This document shows positions 50,890 through 62,541 of a stretch of 64,000 bases of DNA, in pieces; the first letter of the stretch is position 1; each line of letters starts with the position of its first letter. Below the pieces are notes generated by a model. The model was given only the letters and a program-made list of their open reading frames with translations, was not told the DNA's origin and searched no databases. A program made the translations under genes and the position numbers. The stretch spans positions 3,968,001 to 4,032,000 of the forward strand of contig CM034127.1 of the NCBI GenBank assembly GCA_019914995.1. Reading direction: 5' to 3'. The DNA comes from Acanthochlamys bracteata. Taxonomy: Eukaryota > Streptophyta > Magnoliopsida > Pandanales > Velloziaceae.

Positions 50890-51689
50890 TATATGATCTT
50901 TCTGGTTTCAAAGAGTTGTATTACTCGGCTGGAGAATAACCAACATGCTACTCCGGTATCATAATCGTGTCAATCTTTCGAAACAACATCTGATATGATG
51001 TATTAATACTTCATCAGGAAAACACTTCCAGAAAAATCACAAGTCAGACGTTCAACTCTGAACCATGAAATAACTGCAATTGGACCCACTAACCCATGAT
51101 ATTGATGGGATCACTTGAGCTCTCACTAGTTGGAAGCTACTAGGCTTCTTTTCCTCTACTTCCTGAAAAACGAACTTCTACTGAGATGGTACAAGATGGT
51201 TGGTTGAGATCCAAACTAGCTGCTAATCAAAGCAAAAGCAAAAGACTGCAAGCTACATCTGTCTCCTGGCGTGGCACCAGAACATGGAATCTGAAAGGAC
51301 TCAACAACAAGTATGCTGCATGTGTCTTCGTGATCCATCCACAGAGCACAAGCTCATCTCCATCCCTTGCCACCGCCAAGGAAACAACACCAACGCTATT
51401 ACCAACACCAATAACAATCATTCCATTCCTATCTCAATCATTGTTATTATCACCAGAAAAAATGTCTCAGCGTTGGTTGTGGCGGCCAGAAAGACATTAT
51501 TGCATGCGTTTGAATCTTCTATCATGATATATAATAAAGTGGAGTCGGAGGAACATCATATCACAGCACATATGCAAGCATGGTAATGTGAGAACGGACA
51601 AGGCTTCCCATGTGGGGAGGGTTTGCTTATTTACTCGTCTTGGACCCAGTTTGGTGCCTAATGTGACCAACTAAAAGTTTGTAGAACTA

Positions 51690-51713
51690 CCTTCTACACA
51701 TTTGTGTAGAAGG
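51690..51713. repeat. Short perfect hairpin
   Basis: CCTTCTACAC and GTGTAGAAGG are perfect reverse complements separated by ATTT. No U-tract or terminator context applies in a plant genome. It is isolated and may be chance. Confidence 0.6.
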
Positions 51714-52473
51714 ATTCACCTGGGAGTGCTAAGCCTTTACGGTGAGAGAAAAAAGCTACATTGTAGCGTGTGAGCCGGGAACAGATGCATATAAATTGCG
51801 TAAAGGATGTGGACCCAGTTGGGTTCCTATTTCATCGGAAGAGCATATATGCATGTTACCTGCATTTGTAAATACAGCTACTTCATGCTATGGCAATAGC
51901 AATAGCACTACCTCTTCTCAACAAATGAGACTGGTCTCGCTGATTGCCTAAAGGCGCGATTGGAATGTTAAAAGACCTTTGGGAAATAACCAGTCAAAGA
52001 ACTAAGAAGTAAGTCTCTAATTGCTGAAACCGTTTATATTTCTTTTTTGGCATTTCGACTCTTTGAGGACGCATCAACTCAGAGTTCCAAAACAAGTTAC
52101 CAACTACGTTCTATTATATCAGGGTTTATCAAACAAATTATTCTAATAACAACAAGAAATTACCCTAGCCAGATAGTACTTACCACTATCACAAACTAAA
52201 TTGGCCATATCATAAGAATATTGGGATCAAAGTTAACTTAAAGTAATGGGGCAGTTTAGCTCTTTATCTCAATCCAAACAAATAAAACCTGTTCAGGAAG
52301 GATTAACAGGACTAGTCTTAAGACTTTAATGAAATTATACAATATACATAGACAAGATTATTCAATATGAAAGCTTGAATACAAACTGTTTTTCAATTAT
52401 ACATATTCATTTTCAGATTACATACTATACTGCAGAATTGGTGACGACAGCAAAGTGTAGTCTACCTTTTATC

Positions 52474-54090
52474 TCAATGTTCTTCCCAGAAGGAGGTTTT
52501 CTTTCCTGTCTTTGAGACAGTTTGCAGGACGGCATCAGGCTTCACATTCCCCTTCACGGTTACTTTCTGTTCCTTCATATCCACATCAAATGACTCGACA
52601 CCTATTGAAGAAAGAATAAAGTAGCGAATGCTATAAGTTGACTCCTGAATGTTTTGCAAACAGCTGTAAGCTAGAAAACATGATATAGAAGGACGAGCAA
52701 CAGAAAGAATTGCTTGCTAAGAACTCAATTGCATCAAACAAAACATCATTTCCAGACATGGGCAAGTTTTTCTCTTTGTATTCAATTAGTAAGTGCAGAG
52801 GTGATATCCAATACCTTGCATCTTAGAGAGAACCCTCCTCACAGCTCCAACACACCCACCACATGACATGCCAACATTGAGAACGACTGTCTGCATACAA
52901 AACAGATAGGGTTAAGTTACTAGGACGGGTAATAATGCACAAAACAAGATTAAGAGAAATGAATTTGTCACCAGGAACAAGAACTGAATCAAGTATCAAC
53001 TGTGAAGATTAAATTTCCATGTCTAATTTAGAATTTAACTTTTAGACTAATTTGCTACATGCTCTCGGAAATTGGATTGCATTTATACCACAAGTATATC
53101 TCTTCCACAAGATGGTATCAAATAATAATCTAGATGGGGACATAAGAGCAACTTTCTAGTTCTAGATTACGTTGTTTCAAGCTTTGAAAATTGGTTTCCA
53201 AAATTACATTATAAGCAACCATGAGAATTACTTGGAAGGAACTTAATTTTTCCAGAATGGAAAATCATCAGGTGCGAAATATACATGCATGTGAATTTTC
53301 ATAAGCATCCTTTTGAATTAGAAGCCACCTTCTAAAATCCACAACTCAATCTCAGAATGATATATCCCAATTACCACATAAATCTGTAATACTTAATCAA
53401 TGGGCTCCTGATTGCTTCCTGTAGCTATCCTATGAAGTAAGCAATGTTCTTAGGTTGGCAGTCAGTTAGGCTGCCTACACAAAGGCCTTTAGGTATACCA
53501 AATCTATAATTTTTAACTGGTAAAAGAGAAGATTTTGCAGCTCATCATAAATCAAGATACATGAATGGAAATGATCCTCACTTTCCAGAAAAACAACATA
53601 AACAATAAAAACACGGTTTAAGAAAAGCACCTTAGAACTTAGCACGAAGAGAATCTAATACTAGTCGTAAAGAAAATTTGCCTAACAAGCCCAATTCTTT
53701 CGTTCTAGTAGCTACCTTATCCACTCTAGTTATCATTAATCCCCACAATTTGTTCTCAACAAGTATAACCTTTGTTTTCTAACAATTCTACTCATTTCCT
53801 TCAGGCAAAAGAAAACAGCATATGTAGCCAAATCCATAAGCTGATTGAAAATTTATTTCATCAAATGTTCTACAAATCTCAAAGAAGATGCAACACTTAG
53901 CAAACAGAAAACAACTTACGAATAAGAATATGTTCTAAATTCAGAAGAGGGGAAAAGAAACAAATCTCTCTAAGCAAATCAAATGACTTTCGGTAAATAA
54001 TGGATAGCATCTGCGTCTCAAACTCTGACAACTATTAAACAAAAACAAGGAAAGGGAAAGGTAAGAAAAACATATTCTTGCCTCAGACAT
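52474..54090 (-). CDS. ATX1/CCH-type copper chaperone (HMA domain), 3 exons
   Basis: Exons are 54090-54082 (only ATG TCT GAG), 52890-52815 and 52601-52474, 213 nt in all, encoding 70 residues. The protein is a single heavy-metal-associated domain. [16 protein letters not shown] contains the copper-binding MxCxxC at residues 11-16, and [13 protein letters not shown] near the end carries the conserved Lys-rich loop 'KTGKKT'. It delivers Cu(I) from the cytosol to P-type ATPases of the RAN1/HMA5 kind. The length equals yeast Atx1 and it lacks the long plant CCH tail, so it is ATX1-like. The first intron (54081-52891, 1.19 kb) begins GCAAGA, a non-canonical GC-AG intron; reading through as GT-AG is impossible at this point, and the peptide MSETVVL matches family starts. 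Confidence 0.9.
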
Positions 54091-54203
54091 GGTGAGTGAT
54101 CAAAAGCTCTTTCTCCGAAAATCTGATCGATCAATTGGCTTCAAGTTTAAAAGATGATAGCTATTTTTCTGCTTCTTCGTTGAACCAAATCAAACTTCTA
54201 CGT

Positions 54204-54224
54204 TATATATATATATATATATAG
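54204..54224 (-). promoter_or_regulatory. TA-repeat, possible TATA region of the copper chaperone gene
   Basis: An uninterrupted TA run about 115-135 bp upstream of the start codon on the minus strand. The position suits a TATA element plus a 5' UTR of roughly 90 bp, but a simple microsatellite is equally possible. Confidence 0.4.
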
Positions 54225-56694
54225 GAACTTTTCCGCGTAGCGTGAATGATTTGATCTGATAAATTAACAATTCTAGAAGAAGAACACCATCTCACCGTCG
54301 ATCAGTTTAAAAAGGCCTTTCCGCCGTCTGTGATGGCAGACCAAAGCAAACGAGAAGATCATTTTTAACTGGACGTGGATGCTTATGGTCGAATGTCGTT
54401 GGTGTTGAACTCGTACAGTCATATAAACTGGTCAAATTTCAACCACTTTTACTTTGAACTGGATCGATTACATGTGGATCCTGAGTTGAATTCAACCAGG
54501 GTCATATGTATTCGAAGAAAGATATTACTTCTTCTTTGTTTTTTCTAAAGTGACAAAAGATCTTAGAGTATGTTCTTTTTCACATAAAAATTTTTTTTAC
54601 TAAAAAATTATTTTTAATTCACTTTTTATTATAAAAAATACAAAAAATTACTTCAATTTATTTTTTAATAGAAAAAATATATTATTCTTAACAAAATAAT
54701 TTCTAATAACTTATTTTTTAAAAACTCACTTTTAAAGTAAAAAAATGCAACCTTTAAGTTGACTCACATTTTGAATTAGAACTTTATAGAATCCAAATTA
54801 ATTATCTCACTATTGTATCATATTATAGGTCCTATATAATGATTTATATTATTAAGTCTTACCTTTAAATCAGAATTATTAAATGTAATCCAAAACATAA
54901 ACAATTGCATGTATTAAAATTTACATTATTTGTATATATTTGTACCTACATTATAAATTTAATAATAAAAACAACATAAAATTATGCCGAAATTAAGATA
55001 TTGCAATATAGGATTAAAACATAATCAAATAATATAAAAATTTTAAATAAGTACAGCTCATTTTAAATTTTAATATTTAATCTAAAAATTTTGATATTTG
55101 ATTTATGATTAAAAATGCAGAATATAACAATAGAACGTAATAGTAGAGTGTAGAATTTGGATTCTTTTTCCTATATATATAGAAATAATATTTAGCATTG
55201 CTTTAACATCTAACGACCCTAATATTATGATCGATACGAATACATTGGATAGGTTATTTAGAAATGACCATCTAGGATGGTATCTTACATCAATGATACA
55301 TAACGGTGCATGTAGTGCATTCAAATAAGTTGGATTTTGGCATGGAACATAAGTTGACTCATTCTCATGTATGATTGTTTAATTAATTGCATATTTAACT
55401 ATTTAAAAATAGGGTAGTGTCTTGTATAGCTAGACAATCTCTCGTATTTCTGATCTTCAATTGGCATGAGCTGTGTTTTTAAATATATCCTTCTTTTTGC
55501 TATATATTTGTACACATTTGTTGTGTAACTTCATAAGTTAGATACCTCTACTAGATATGATATCAAAGTAGAAATTCTAACAGGTCAAGCCATAATCTAT
55601 CATTTACATCCCGTTGATCAAATTGCAAACCAACCGGATCCAACCAATTACACCATCGACTAGTTAGATCCACCGCGCGACAACCATAACTCCATCCAAA
55701 CGATCAACAATAACAGCAATGATAGTACTAGAAGAAGAAAACATAAGAAGATTTTGAAGAACACAAAGCGGATGGGGATTGCATTCTTTCTTTGCCACTT
55801 AGCAAACATCTCTCCACCTGGTAATTGCCACGAGCCTAGAGATTTAACTTAGTTCATACGGTACTTAGTCACAATTTGATAACTAAATTAGCATATTTCT
55901 CAATCTAACTATTTAAGATAACTAAAGATTTTATAGCAAAAGAGACTTAAAGAAGAGAGGAAACAACACCTGAAAGAGAGCTTTCAGAAAGGAAGCTTTA
56001 TAATACTTTGTTTGGTTATAACTTTTACTTGATGATTCAAATGGGGGCTCATTTCTTTCTATGTATAACTCCTCCACCTATTTAACGGACGATGCAATTG
56101 CTTTTATCGAACAATGTAAAATATATGTTATAGGAAAGTTTTTAAAAAAATATCTCCACCTTTGAAATATCTTAGTTAAAATATTTCGATTATACAGAGT
56201 ATCATAAGCTACTATAGAATGGATTTACTGTTGTTGTTTCTTTTTCTTGTTTATTTCTTTGTTTCTTTTGTTTGTCGTGGGTTTTGCTATGGATTCAATT
56301 TTAGTTGGGTTGCATATGAAAATATCGAACCAGGTTGATGATTAATTGAACAAGCATTGCATGGCTGTTTGATGACTTATTAATGAAGAAAGGATTACTG
56401 TTAGATAGAAAGAGTTAAAAAGGGTTCATGACTGCTCCAATGTCTATTGCAACAGTGACTGCGGGTCAACCTGCTGACCTTTCTGGTCGACTCGTAATTC
56501 GGTGATTTGGATACAATTTTAGGTAGATCATCGGTCGAATCTTCCAATATTGATGCCTCTTAAAAATTTATATTCTTGAGCTCCACATTAGGTTTTATCT
56601 CACTAGATATGCTTTTACCTTGTATTTGATGATCTTCTCTCGTTCATCTTTCGATGGGTAATGTTTGTAAATTTTCATAAAATCAACAAATTGA
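54225..56694. other. Intergenic DNA, no gene seen
   Basis: Copper chaperone gene promoter on the left, then AT-rich DNA. The minus-strand frame at 55109-55324 is AT-rich without a domain. A/T-rich MITE-like stretches occur around 54580-54760. 55560-55760 is more complex sequence, possibly retrotransposon-derived, but too decayed to place. Confidence 0.45.
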
Positions 56695-56977
56695 GGACGT
56701 ATTTTAAATACATATAAATGAGTTTCACGAAAGTGAAACATAGAAAATAGAACTTTTTTAAAGTTGATTGAAAATGAGTTTAGTTTTCTTTATATTTTAG
56801 GTTTATTTGAAAGTGGGTTGATAGTGGGAAGTGAAGTTTAAAAGTTACAATGTCTGAGTTTCTAAATAAGAGAATGGAATTAAAATTCTCAGTTCAATAA
56901 ATAATTATAATATATGAAATTACTAGAATTCCAAATCTAATGAAAGTAAGTAGAGTTTTGGGCATTTAAACACGTCA
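56695..56977. mobile_element. Tourist-like MITE, family 1
   Basis: A 283-bp element with left end GGACGTATTTTAAATACATA and right end (other strand) TGACGTGTTTAAATGCCC. The flanks are TGA and TAA, one change from a TAA duplication. The left sub-terminal sequence GAGTTTCACGAAAGTGAAAC closely matches the 589-883 copy, and GTGAAGTTTAAAAG also belongs to the family. Confidence 0.7.
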
Positions 56978-57169
56978 TAAATTTAACCCATGTACTATTC
57001 GTTATAATATTTTGAGGTATGCTACATATAGAATAGGACGTAAGTGTTACAATCCTATCACCAAATGCATTTATGCTAATATGAAAGTTTAAGTAAAAAA
57101 ACTTCTTTACTTCTGCTGTATCCATCTCTTCTTTTGAGGAAAGAAACAATTTGAAAAGGAGAATTGAAA
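56978..57169. other. Spacer
   Basis: Short AT-rich spacer between the MITE and the copia fossil; nothing is seen. Confidence 0.4.
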
Positions 57170-57960
57170 AAATTGGCTAGGCTAAACTTTTAGTGAAACT
57201 AAAAAAACTTGAATCTGAAACTGGATAGCCCATGTTTTATTATTTAGTATCACAAGGCCAAACCATTAAAATATTTGTAATAAGTTTTTCTATTGCTCCA
57301 CCTACTAATAATATAGCATATACTTTTTGCTTTATTATTTACATTGCAAACATAATTATGATAGCCTACTAAACATATATTCACCTGCCTTTAAAAGAAC
57401 AAATCGAGATTCTCAATACCAATCATATTTCATCTAACATATTATCTCAATCATTTAAAGATTTTGTACATAGGTTGTTCTTTTGTTAAGTTTCTAATAA
57501 AGTATAAGAAGCGCTAACTTATTCCAAATTAAATAAAAAAATAATAGAAGAGATGAAAGCACTATAGAATAATGAGATATTGATTTTTGTTCCATAACGA
57601 AAAGGAAAGAAAAGTGGGATGCAAGTGGATTATTTTCGTTAAACAGTAGGCATACAACTTTATTGAGATATACAAATTAAGATGTGTGACGAAACGTATA
57701 ATAAATATTGGTATAGATTATCCACAAATATTTAAATCGGTGGAAAAGCAAAATGTTGTCATTGGTATTACTATCTCTTACAATAAATTTAGACTGGCCG
57801 TTTGATCAGTTGATATAAAAAATGTTTTTGTTCATGGCAACCTAAATAAAAAGTATATGTAGATGTTCCATCATAATATATTCATATAATGTTTGAAGAC
57901 GATGTATGCTTAAAGTAAAGCGTGTCAATTTGGCACCAAAAGTTTACTAAGTAAAGATTG
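57170..57960 (+). mobile_element. Fossil Ty1/copia fragment (reverse transcriptase region)
   Basis: Plus-strand translations resemble the linker and the first half of a Ty1/copia reverse transcriptase. The similarity runs from about 57200 to 57900 in the normal order. It is heavily broken, I see no LTRs or target duplication, and it looks old. Its decay and strand differ from the 30.5-32.7 kb fossil, so the two are probably separate insertions. Confidence 0.6.
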
Positions 57961-58153
57961 CGAAATAATTGATATTCATATTATGTAGTGGTTTAAATCT
58001 CCCTCTCATCAAATATTGTGGGTTTTGATTTTCTATATTTGGTGATATCTAGCTTCTTCTATGAAAATATTTGAGAGTTCTCTTAATAAGAAACTTTATG
58101 AAATTAAAAATATTTTATTTAAAAAAAAATAGGTTTTGACTTTTTTATTTAAG

Positions 58154-58192
<39 letters not shown>

Positions 58193-58789
58193 AAGACATA
58201 TAATTTATTTGTATTTTTAAAAATTTTAAAACAATTTTATAAAATATTTTAGAAGATTTATTGAAAAATTTGAGAGCTTTTAGAGAATTATTATTATGGC
58301 ACTGCAAAACATGCCTTATATATTATCATCTGAAATTTAAAATAAATGTGGAAGATTGGATAACCTAACAAAAGCTACGAATTCAATCAAATATGTAGGA
58401 ACACGAATGTTGCTAGCATGTTTCGCTTAATAAGGTGGTCTAAAATTGTGGTCCGTCCGGCTCGTAAATAATGATAAAAACAGACCACTCGGTCCTATCA
58501 AGCGGATAGTATTGGGCTATAATTTTTATTCTAGCATGCAGCCTTTATGTTTGATCAACTATCAATAATTTGATTGTTGATAAGAAGTTAACTTTAAACT
58601 ATGGACTTGGTAAGAAAGTAATTATTGACTAATCAATTTTGACTAATCAATATTGATTTAACTATTTAAAAAGAAAATACTAATAATAATAAAATTAAAA
58701 TTAAAACTTGATCAACGGATCAGATTATAATTTTATCAATTAAATGAACAGATCAAATCCGAATAAAATTGTATCAGATTATAACCTTG
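57961..58789. other. AT-rich intergenic DNA with TA microsatellite
   Basis: No gene. Holds the TA run at 58159-58189 and, from about 58440, GGTCCGTCCGGCTCGT- and GATCAACGGATCAG-like patches typical of decayed hAT elements. Confidence 0.45.
58159..58189. repeat. TA dinucleotide microsatellite
   Basis: About fifteen uninterrupted TA units. Likely length-polymorphic; no other role is evident. Confidence 0.9.
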
Positions 58790-59049
58790 GGGGGCATTTG
58801 GGATTGCTTATAAAATAGAGCTTTTGTAAAATGAAAAATATTTTTGTTCTTTTTGAAAGACGAGCTCTATTTTTTTTATTTCTAAAAAAATAATAAAAAT
58901 ATGCAATAAAAAGATCTCATTCCGTAGAATTTTTTTACACTTTCTAAATTTTTAAATAAATTTTTTATATATTTATAAAATATGTATTGAAAAACGTGAA
59001 ATGGAGAATTGAAAAGTTGGATTGGAGGAAAGCAAAGCCAAACACTCCC
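58790..59049. mobile_element. Tourist-like MITE, family 3, TTG duplication
   Basis: A 260-bp element with left end GGGGGCATTTGGGATTGC and right end (other strand) GGGAGTGTTTGGCTTTGC. It is flanked by TTG on both sides (58787-58789 and 59050-59052), a slight departure from the usual TTA. The right part (GAGAATTGAAAAGTTGGATT, then GGAAAGCAAAGCC) resembles the right end of the 39532-40220 element, so the two are relatives. Confidence 0.75.
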
Positions 59050-59052
59050 TTG

Positions 59053-59812
59053 ATCTGTCGAGTCAAGTCGGCCGGGTTATTTGTATTTACATCTCTAGCC
59101 AATCCACATTGATAGCTGCTACTTGAAATTTCAACTTTCTACTCGTCTAGATATTTTCCTTATTTGGAAATATAAGTTGGTTTGATTTTGTTGGTCCATT
59201 GTATTCAACGGTTTAATTTATGAGCAGGAACTTCTAGGAGATGTCTTCTTTTATTTGGAAATATATGTTGGATTGATTTTGTTGGTCCATTCTATCCATC
59301 GTTTTAATTTATAAGCTGAAACTTTTAAGAGATATTTATAGAATATTTTTTTTAAAATAAAAATTATTTAAAAATAGTTTTAGACTGAGCTTGATTTAAT
59401 TATTAGGGCAGTGCATGAAATGTTAGCCGTGACGCATTGAACTTTTAATATAGGTTTGTTCTATTTCTTGATGAATGCCTTTTAAGCCAACAAAGACATC
59501 AAATCAATCACTGTTGAGAATAATTATTATATCTTATAGAGATGAATTTTGTAGCATAGATGGACGTGTTTTTAGAGTTTAACTCATATTTCAATTTATA
59601 AAAAATATTTTATATTAAAAATAAGTTTAGCAGAAAAGAATTCGTTCAAATTTTGAATTTAAAATTTTAAGTTTGTTGGAGAAATTGAGTTTAATTTAAA
59701 AAAGTATTTATTTTAGTTTTGAAATATGTTAATTCTTTTTTCAAATGTAAATTTATATGGTAGAAATATGCCTCATGCATCCAATATCATAATTATTTTG
59801 AGTTGACATTTA
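59053..59812. other. AT-rich intergenic DNA
   Basis: No gene. Contains a diverged near-repeat of TTATTTGGAAATATAAGTTGG followed by TTGATTTTGTTGGTCCATT at about 59160 and again at about 59252, a two-copy ~92-bp tandem duplication. Confidence 0.5.
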
Positions 59813-60074
59813 GGGCGTGTTTACCAACACCCCTAAATTTCACTTCTCTTAAACTCAAATTTCACATAAATACATATAAAAATTAAAATAAAATTTTTTT
59901 ATCAATAAAATTTTTTTAAAATTTAAATTTAAAACTTACTAAAAATATATAATTAACATAAAATTTTATTTTTTATTAAATATTTTTAATTTTTAATTTT
60001 ATATTTTAAATTTATTTTCTAAAAATTTCACTTCACTCAAAACTCCACTTCCTATCCCTTTGGTAAACACGCCT
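59813..60074. mobile_element. Tourist-like MITE, family 2
   Basis: A 262-bp element with TIRs GGGCGTGTTTACCAA and, on the other strand at the right, AGGCGTGTTTACCAA. It is flanked by TTA (59810-59812 and 60075-60077). Sub-terminal AATTTCACTTC and CTCAAA motifs are mirrored at both ends. It is better preserved than the family 1 copies, so probably younger. Confidence 0.85.
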
Positions 60075-60077
60075 TTA

Positions 60078-60785
60078 ATCTTTTCAATATCAATCTACAA
60101 CAATTTATCTTTCTTAAACTGTTTATTGTTTTGTTGATTTGTGTAGGGCACTATAAATGTTAGTCGATTCCGGTACTTACTGAAGTAGCGGTAGAAAAAG
60201 TACTATTAGTGCTTTTATCAGACTTTAACATTGAAAAAAATACAAAACTGTGAATGAGACGTTTAAATACGCCTACTTTTAACCGCCGTAAGCAGTTTTG
60301 AATAATATAAAATAAAAAGCTTTGAATTGATGTTTTTCAAGCAAAACTCGTGGGGCTTTTCTTGCTAGATCTGTAAAATATTTATTTTATTTAAAATAAT
60401 ATAGCATAATTATAAATATATATATTTCTAATTGAATTTATTTTTTCATTTTTTTCATTTTTTTTTTCGCTTCATTTTAAAGCTTAAACGTTGTTCTTTT
60501 GACGCGTTGTTCTATCAATCAATCGCTTCTTTTTTTTTTTTGACTGCTCTAGCTTTTTCTCAAATCTCCACAATCAATTATCTTTCTCTTTCTCTCTTAT
60601 TCAACCAACGAAGTGAACGAAATAGCGGTGACGCTAGAATATATTTTCGATCCTTTTCCTCCGCCACTTTAGCAGCGGTGTAGATGCTGCTGCTTCTTCT
60701 ATTCACGGCCTGAACTTTAAACAATTTAGCTTTAATCATGTTAATTAATGATCTCACACTATTAATTGACAAGGAATTAAAATAG
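60078..60785. other. Intergenic DNA, no gene seen
   Basis: T-rich sequence with an 83-codon plus-strand frame (60432-60683) that is hydrophobic from T-richness alone. No domain, splice-consistent partner or RNA signature. Confidence 0.45.
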
Positions 60786-61812
60786 ATTTATCAATGAGTC
60801 AAAAAATGCTATGATTCTTACATATGATTTTTTTAATTTCTTCAAAAATAATTCGTAGAGATTGTGCATTTTTTTCCTATTTATCCTATTAAAAATAAAA
60901 AAAAAAGATAAAATAAATATTTACTAATAAGTCACAAAATACTATGATTCTTACATATGATTTCTTAATTTTAAAAAAATATATTCGTCGAGATTGTGCA
61001 CTTTTTTTCTACTTATTCCATTAAAAATATAGAAAAAAGATATAATAAATACTTATCAATGAGTTACGAAATGCTATGGTTTTTACATATGATTTCTTAA
61101 TTTCTTCAGAAGTAATTCATCGAGATTGTGCATTTTCCTACTTATCCTATTAAAAAATTAGAAAAAAGATAAAATAAATATTTACGAATGAGTAACGAAA
61201 TGCTATGGTTCTTACATATGATTTCTTAATTTCTTCAGAAGTAATTCGTCGAGATTGTGCATTTTCCTACTTATCCTATTAAAAAATTAGAAGGAAGATA
61301 AAATAAATATTTATAAATGAGTCACGAAATGCTATGGTTCTTACATATGATTTCTTAATTTGTTCAGAAGTAATTCATCGAGATTGTACATTTTTTTCTT
61401 CTTATCCTATTAAAAAAAGAAAGAAGATAAAATAAATATTTACCAATGAGTCACGAAATGCTATAGTTTTTAAATATGATTTCTTAATTTCTTCAGAAGT
61501 AATTCGTCGAGATTGTGCATTTTTTTCCTACTTATTATATTAAAAAAATAGAAAGAACATAAAATAAATATTTACTAATAAGTCACGAAATGCTACTTTT
61601 CTTACATATGATTTCTTAATTTCTTCATAAGTAATTCATCGAAATTGTGCACTTTTTTTCTACTTATCTCATTCAAAAAATTAAAAAAAATATTTACTAA
61701 TGAGTCACGGAATGCTACGGTTCTTACATATGATTTATTAATTTCTTCAGAAATAATTCGTCAAAATTGTGCTTTTTTTCTACTTATCTCATTAAAAAAA
61801 TAAAAATAATAA
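60786..61812. repeat. Eight-copy tandem array, ~122-132 bp unit
   Basis: Units begin near 60786, 60919, 61051, 61180, 61309, 61438, 61570 and 61692, giving spacings of 133, 132, 129, 129, 129, 132 and 122. Each contains AATGAGTCACGAAATGCTA (with variants), TTCTTACATATGATTTCTTA, AGTAATTCGTCGAGATTGTG and CTACTTATCC in order. The middle units (61051-61438) are most alike and the edges most diverged, as expected for an array homogenised by unequal crossing over. Non-coding. It lies 0.7 kb upstream of the GULLO-type gene. Confidence 0.93.
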
Positions 61813-62541
61813 TAAATAAAGTGCAGTTGGTTGGATCCAACCTATTCTTAAAATACACAGCTCGCAGCCACTCTCTTTCCAAAATAAATCAAGACACGAA
61901 GTACTACACTTAGATTTATTGGAGGTGCGATGCATTCAATTGTTTAATATAGATTTTAGGATGTATGAAGCACTCACTATTAATACAGAAAATTCTTTAA
62001 TATAATTTAACTTTTTAAATTTATACTGTATAACTAAATTATATATAATAAAATTATATTTACAAAACATAAAAGTAATTTTCTCCACAAATAATTTTTT
62101 GAAAAAAAATTTATTTTAAGCATTTCTAAACGTTTCGTTTATTATATTTTTGATGAATGCGTTAAGCCATCGAAGACATCAACCACTCCACTGTTCACGT
62201 TCGTCATACTCTTTGCAGAATAACACTCTTTGCAGAATTTCGTCGTACTCTCAAATAAATAATAATAACTTTTGATAACAGTAAAATTTTTTATATTTTT
62301 TACGAAACGTAAAAATAAAATAAAAGAGAAATGAATTAAACGTAATCCCAAACGCTATCTTTGACAAAATCAGCATTGACAAATCTGCAACACATTACGG
62401 GTAGTACATATTCAAATTACTCAATATCTCAAGCAACACATTGACAAAATGAGCATTTCATGGCTTCCATTTTTGTTACAGTAAGCCAAAAACAATACAT
62501 ACGGCTATAAAAATAGATAGAGCCAATTAACCCTCTCGTTC
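61813..62541 (+). promoter_or_regulatory. Upstream region of the L-gulonolactone oxidase-type gene
   Basis: Non-coding sequence before the start codon. GGCTATAAAAATAGATAG (62503-62520) contains a good TATA box, but it ends only about 22 bp before the first ATG. Either transcription starts very close to that ATG, or translation begins at a later in-frame Met (62560 or 62569). Confidence 0.55.

Larger units (their letters stand above)
48816..52473. other. Intergenic DNA upstream of GRF and downstream of the copper chaperone gene
   Basis: Three and a half kilobases in which I find no convincing gene. Frames at 50160-50399, 51186-51527 and 51742-51951 have unusually unbroken, GC-richer sequence but no recognisable domain and no splice-consistent extension. 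A MITE (50673-50889) and a 10-bp-stem hairpin (51690-51713) lie inside. Confidence 0.4.

Noticed and set aside
51690-51713. Hairpin as a terminator or microRNA precursor
   Set aside because: The 10-bp stem is far too short for a plant microRNA precursor, and hairpin terminators are not expected in nuclear Pol II genes.
51186-51951. GC-richer stretch with three open frames, possibly a small gene
   Set aside because: No domain, no consistent splicing between frames and no recognisable homologue. I keep it as unexplained intergenic DNA.
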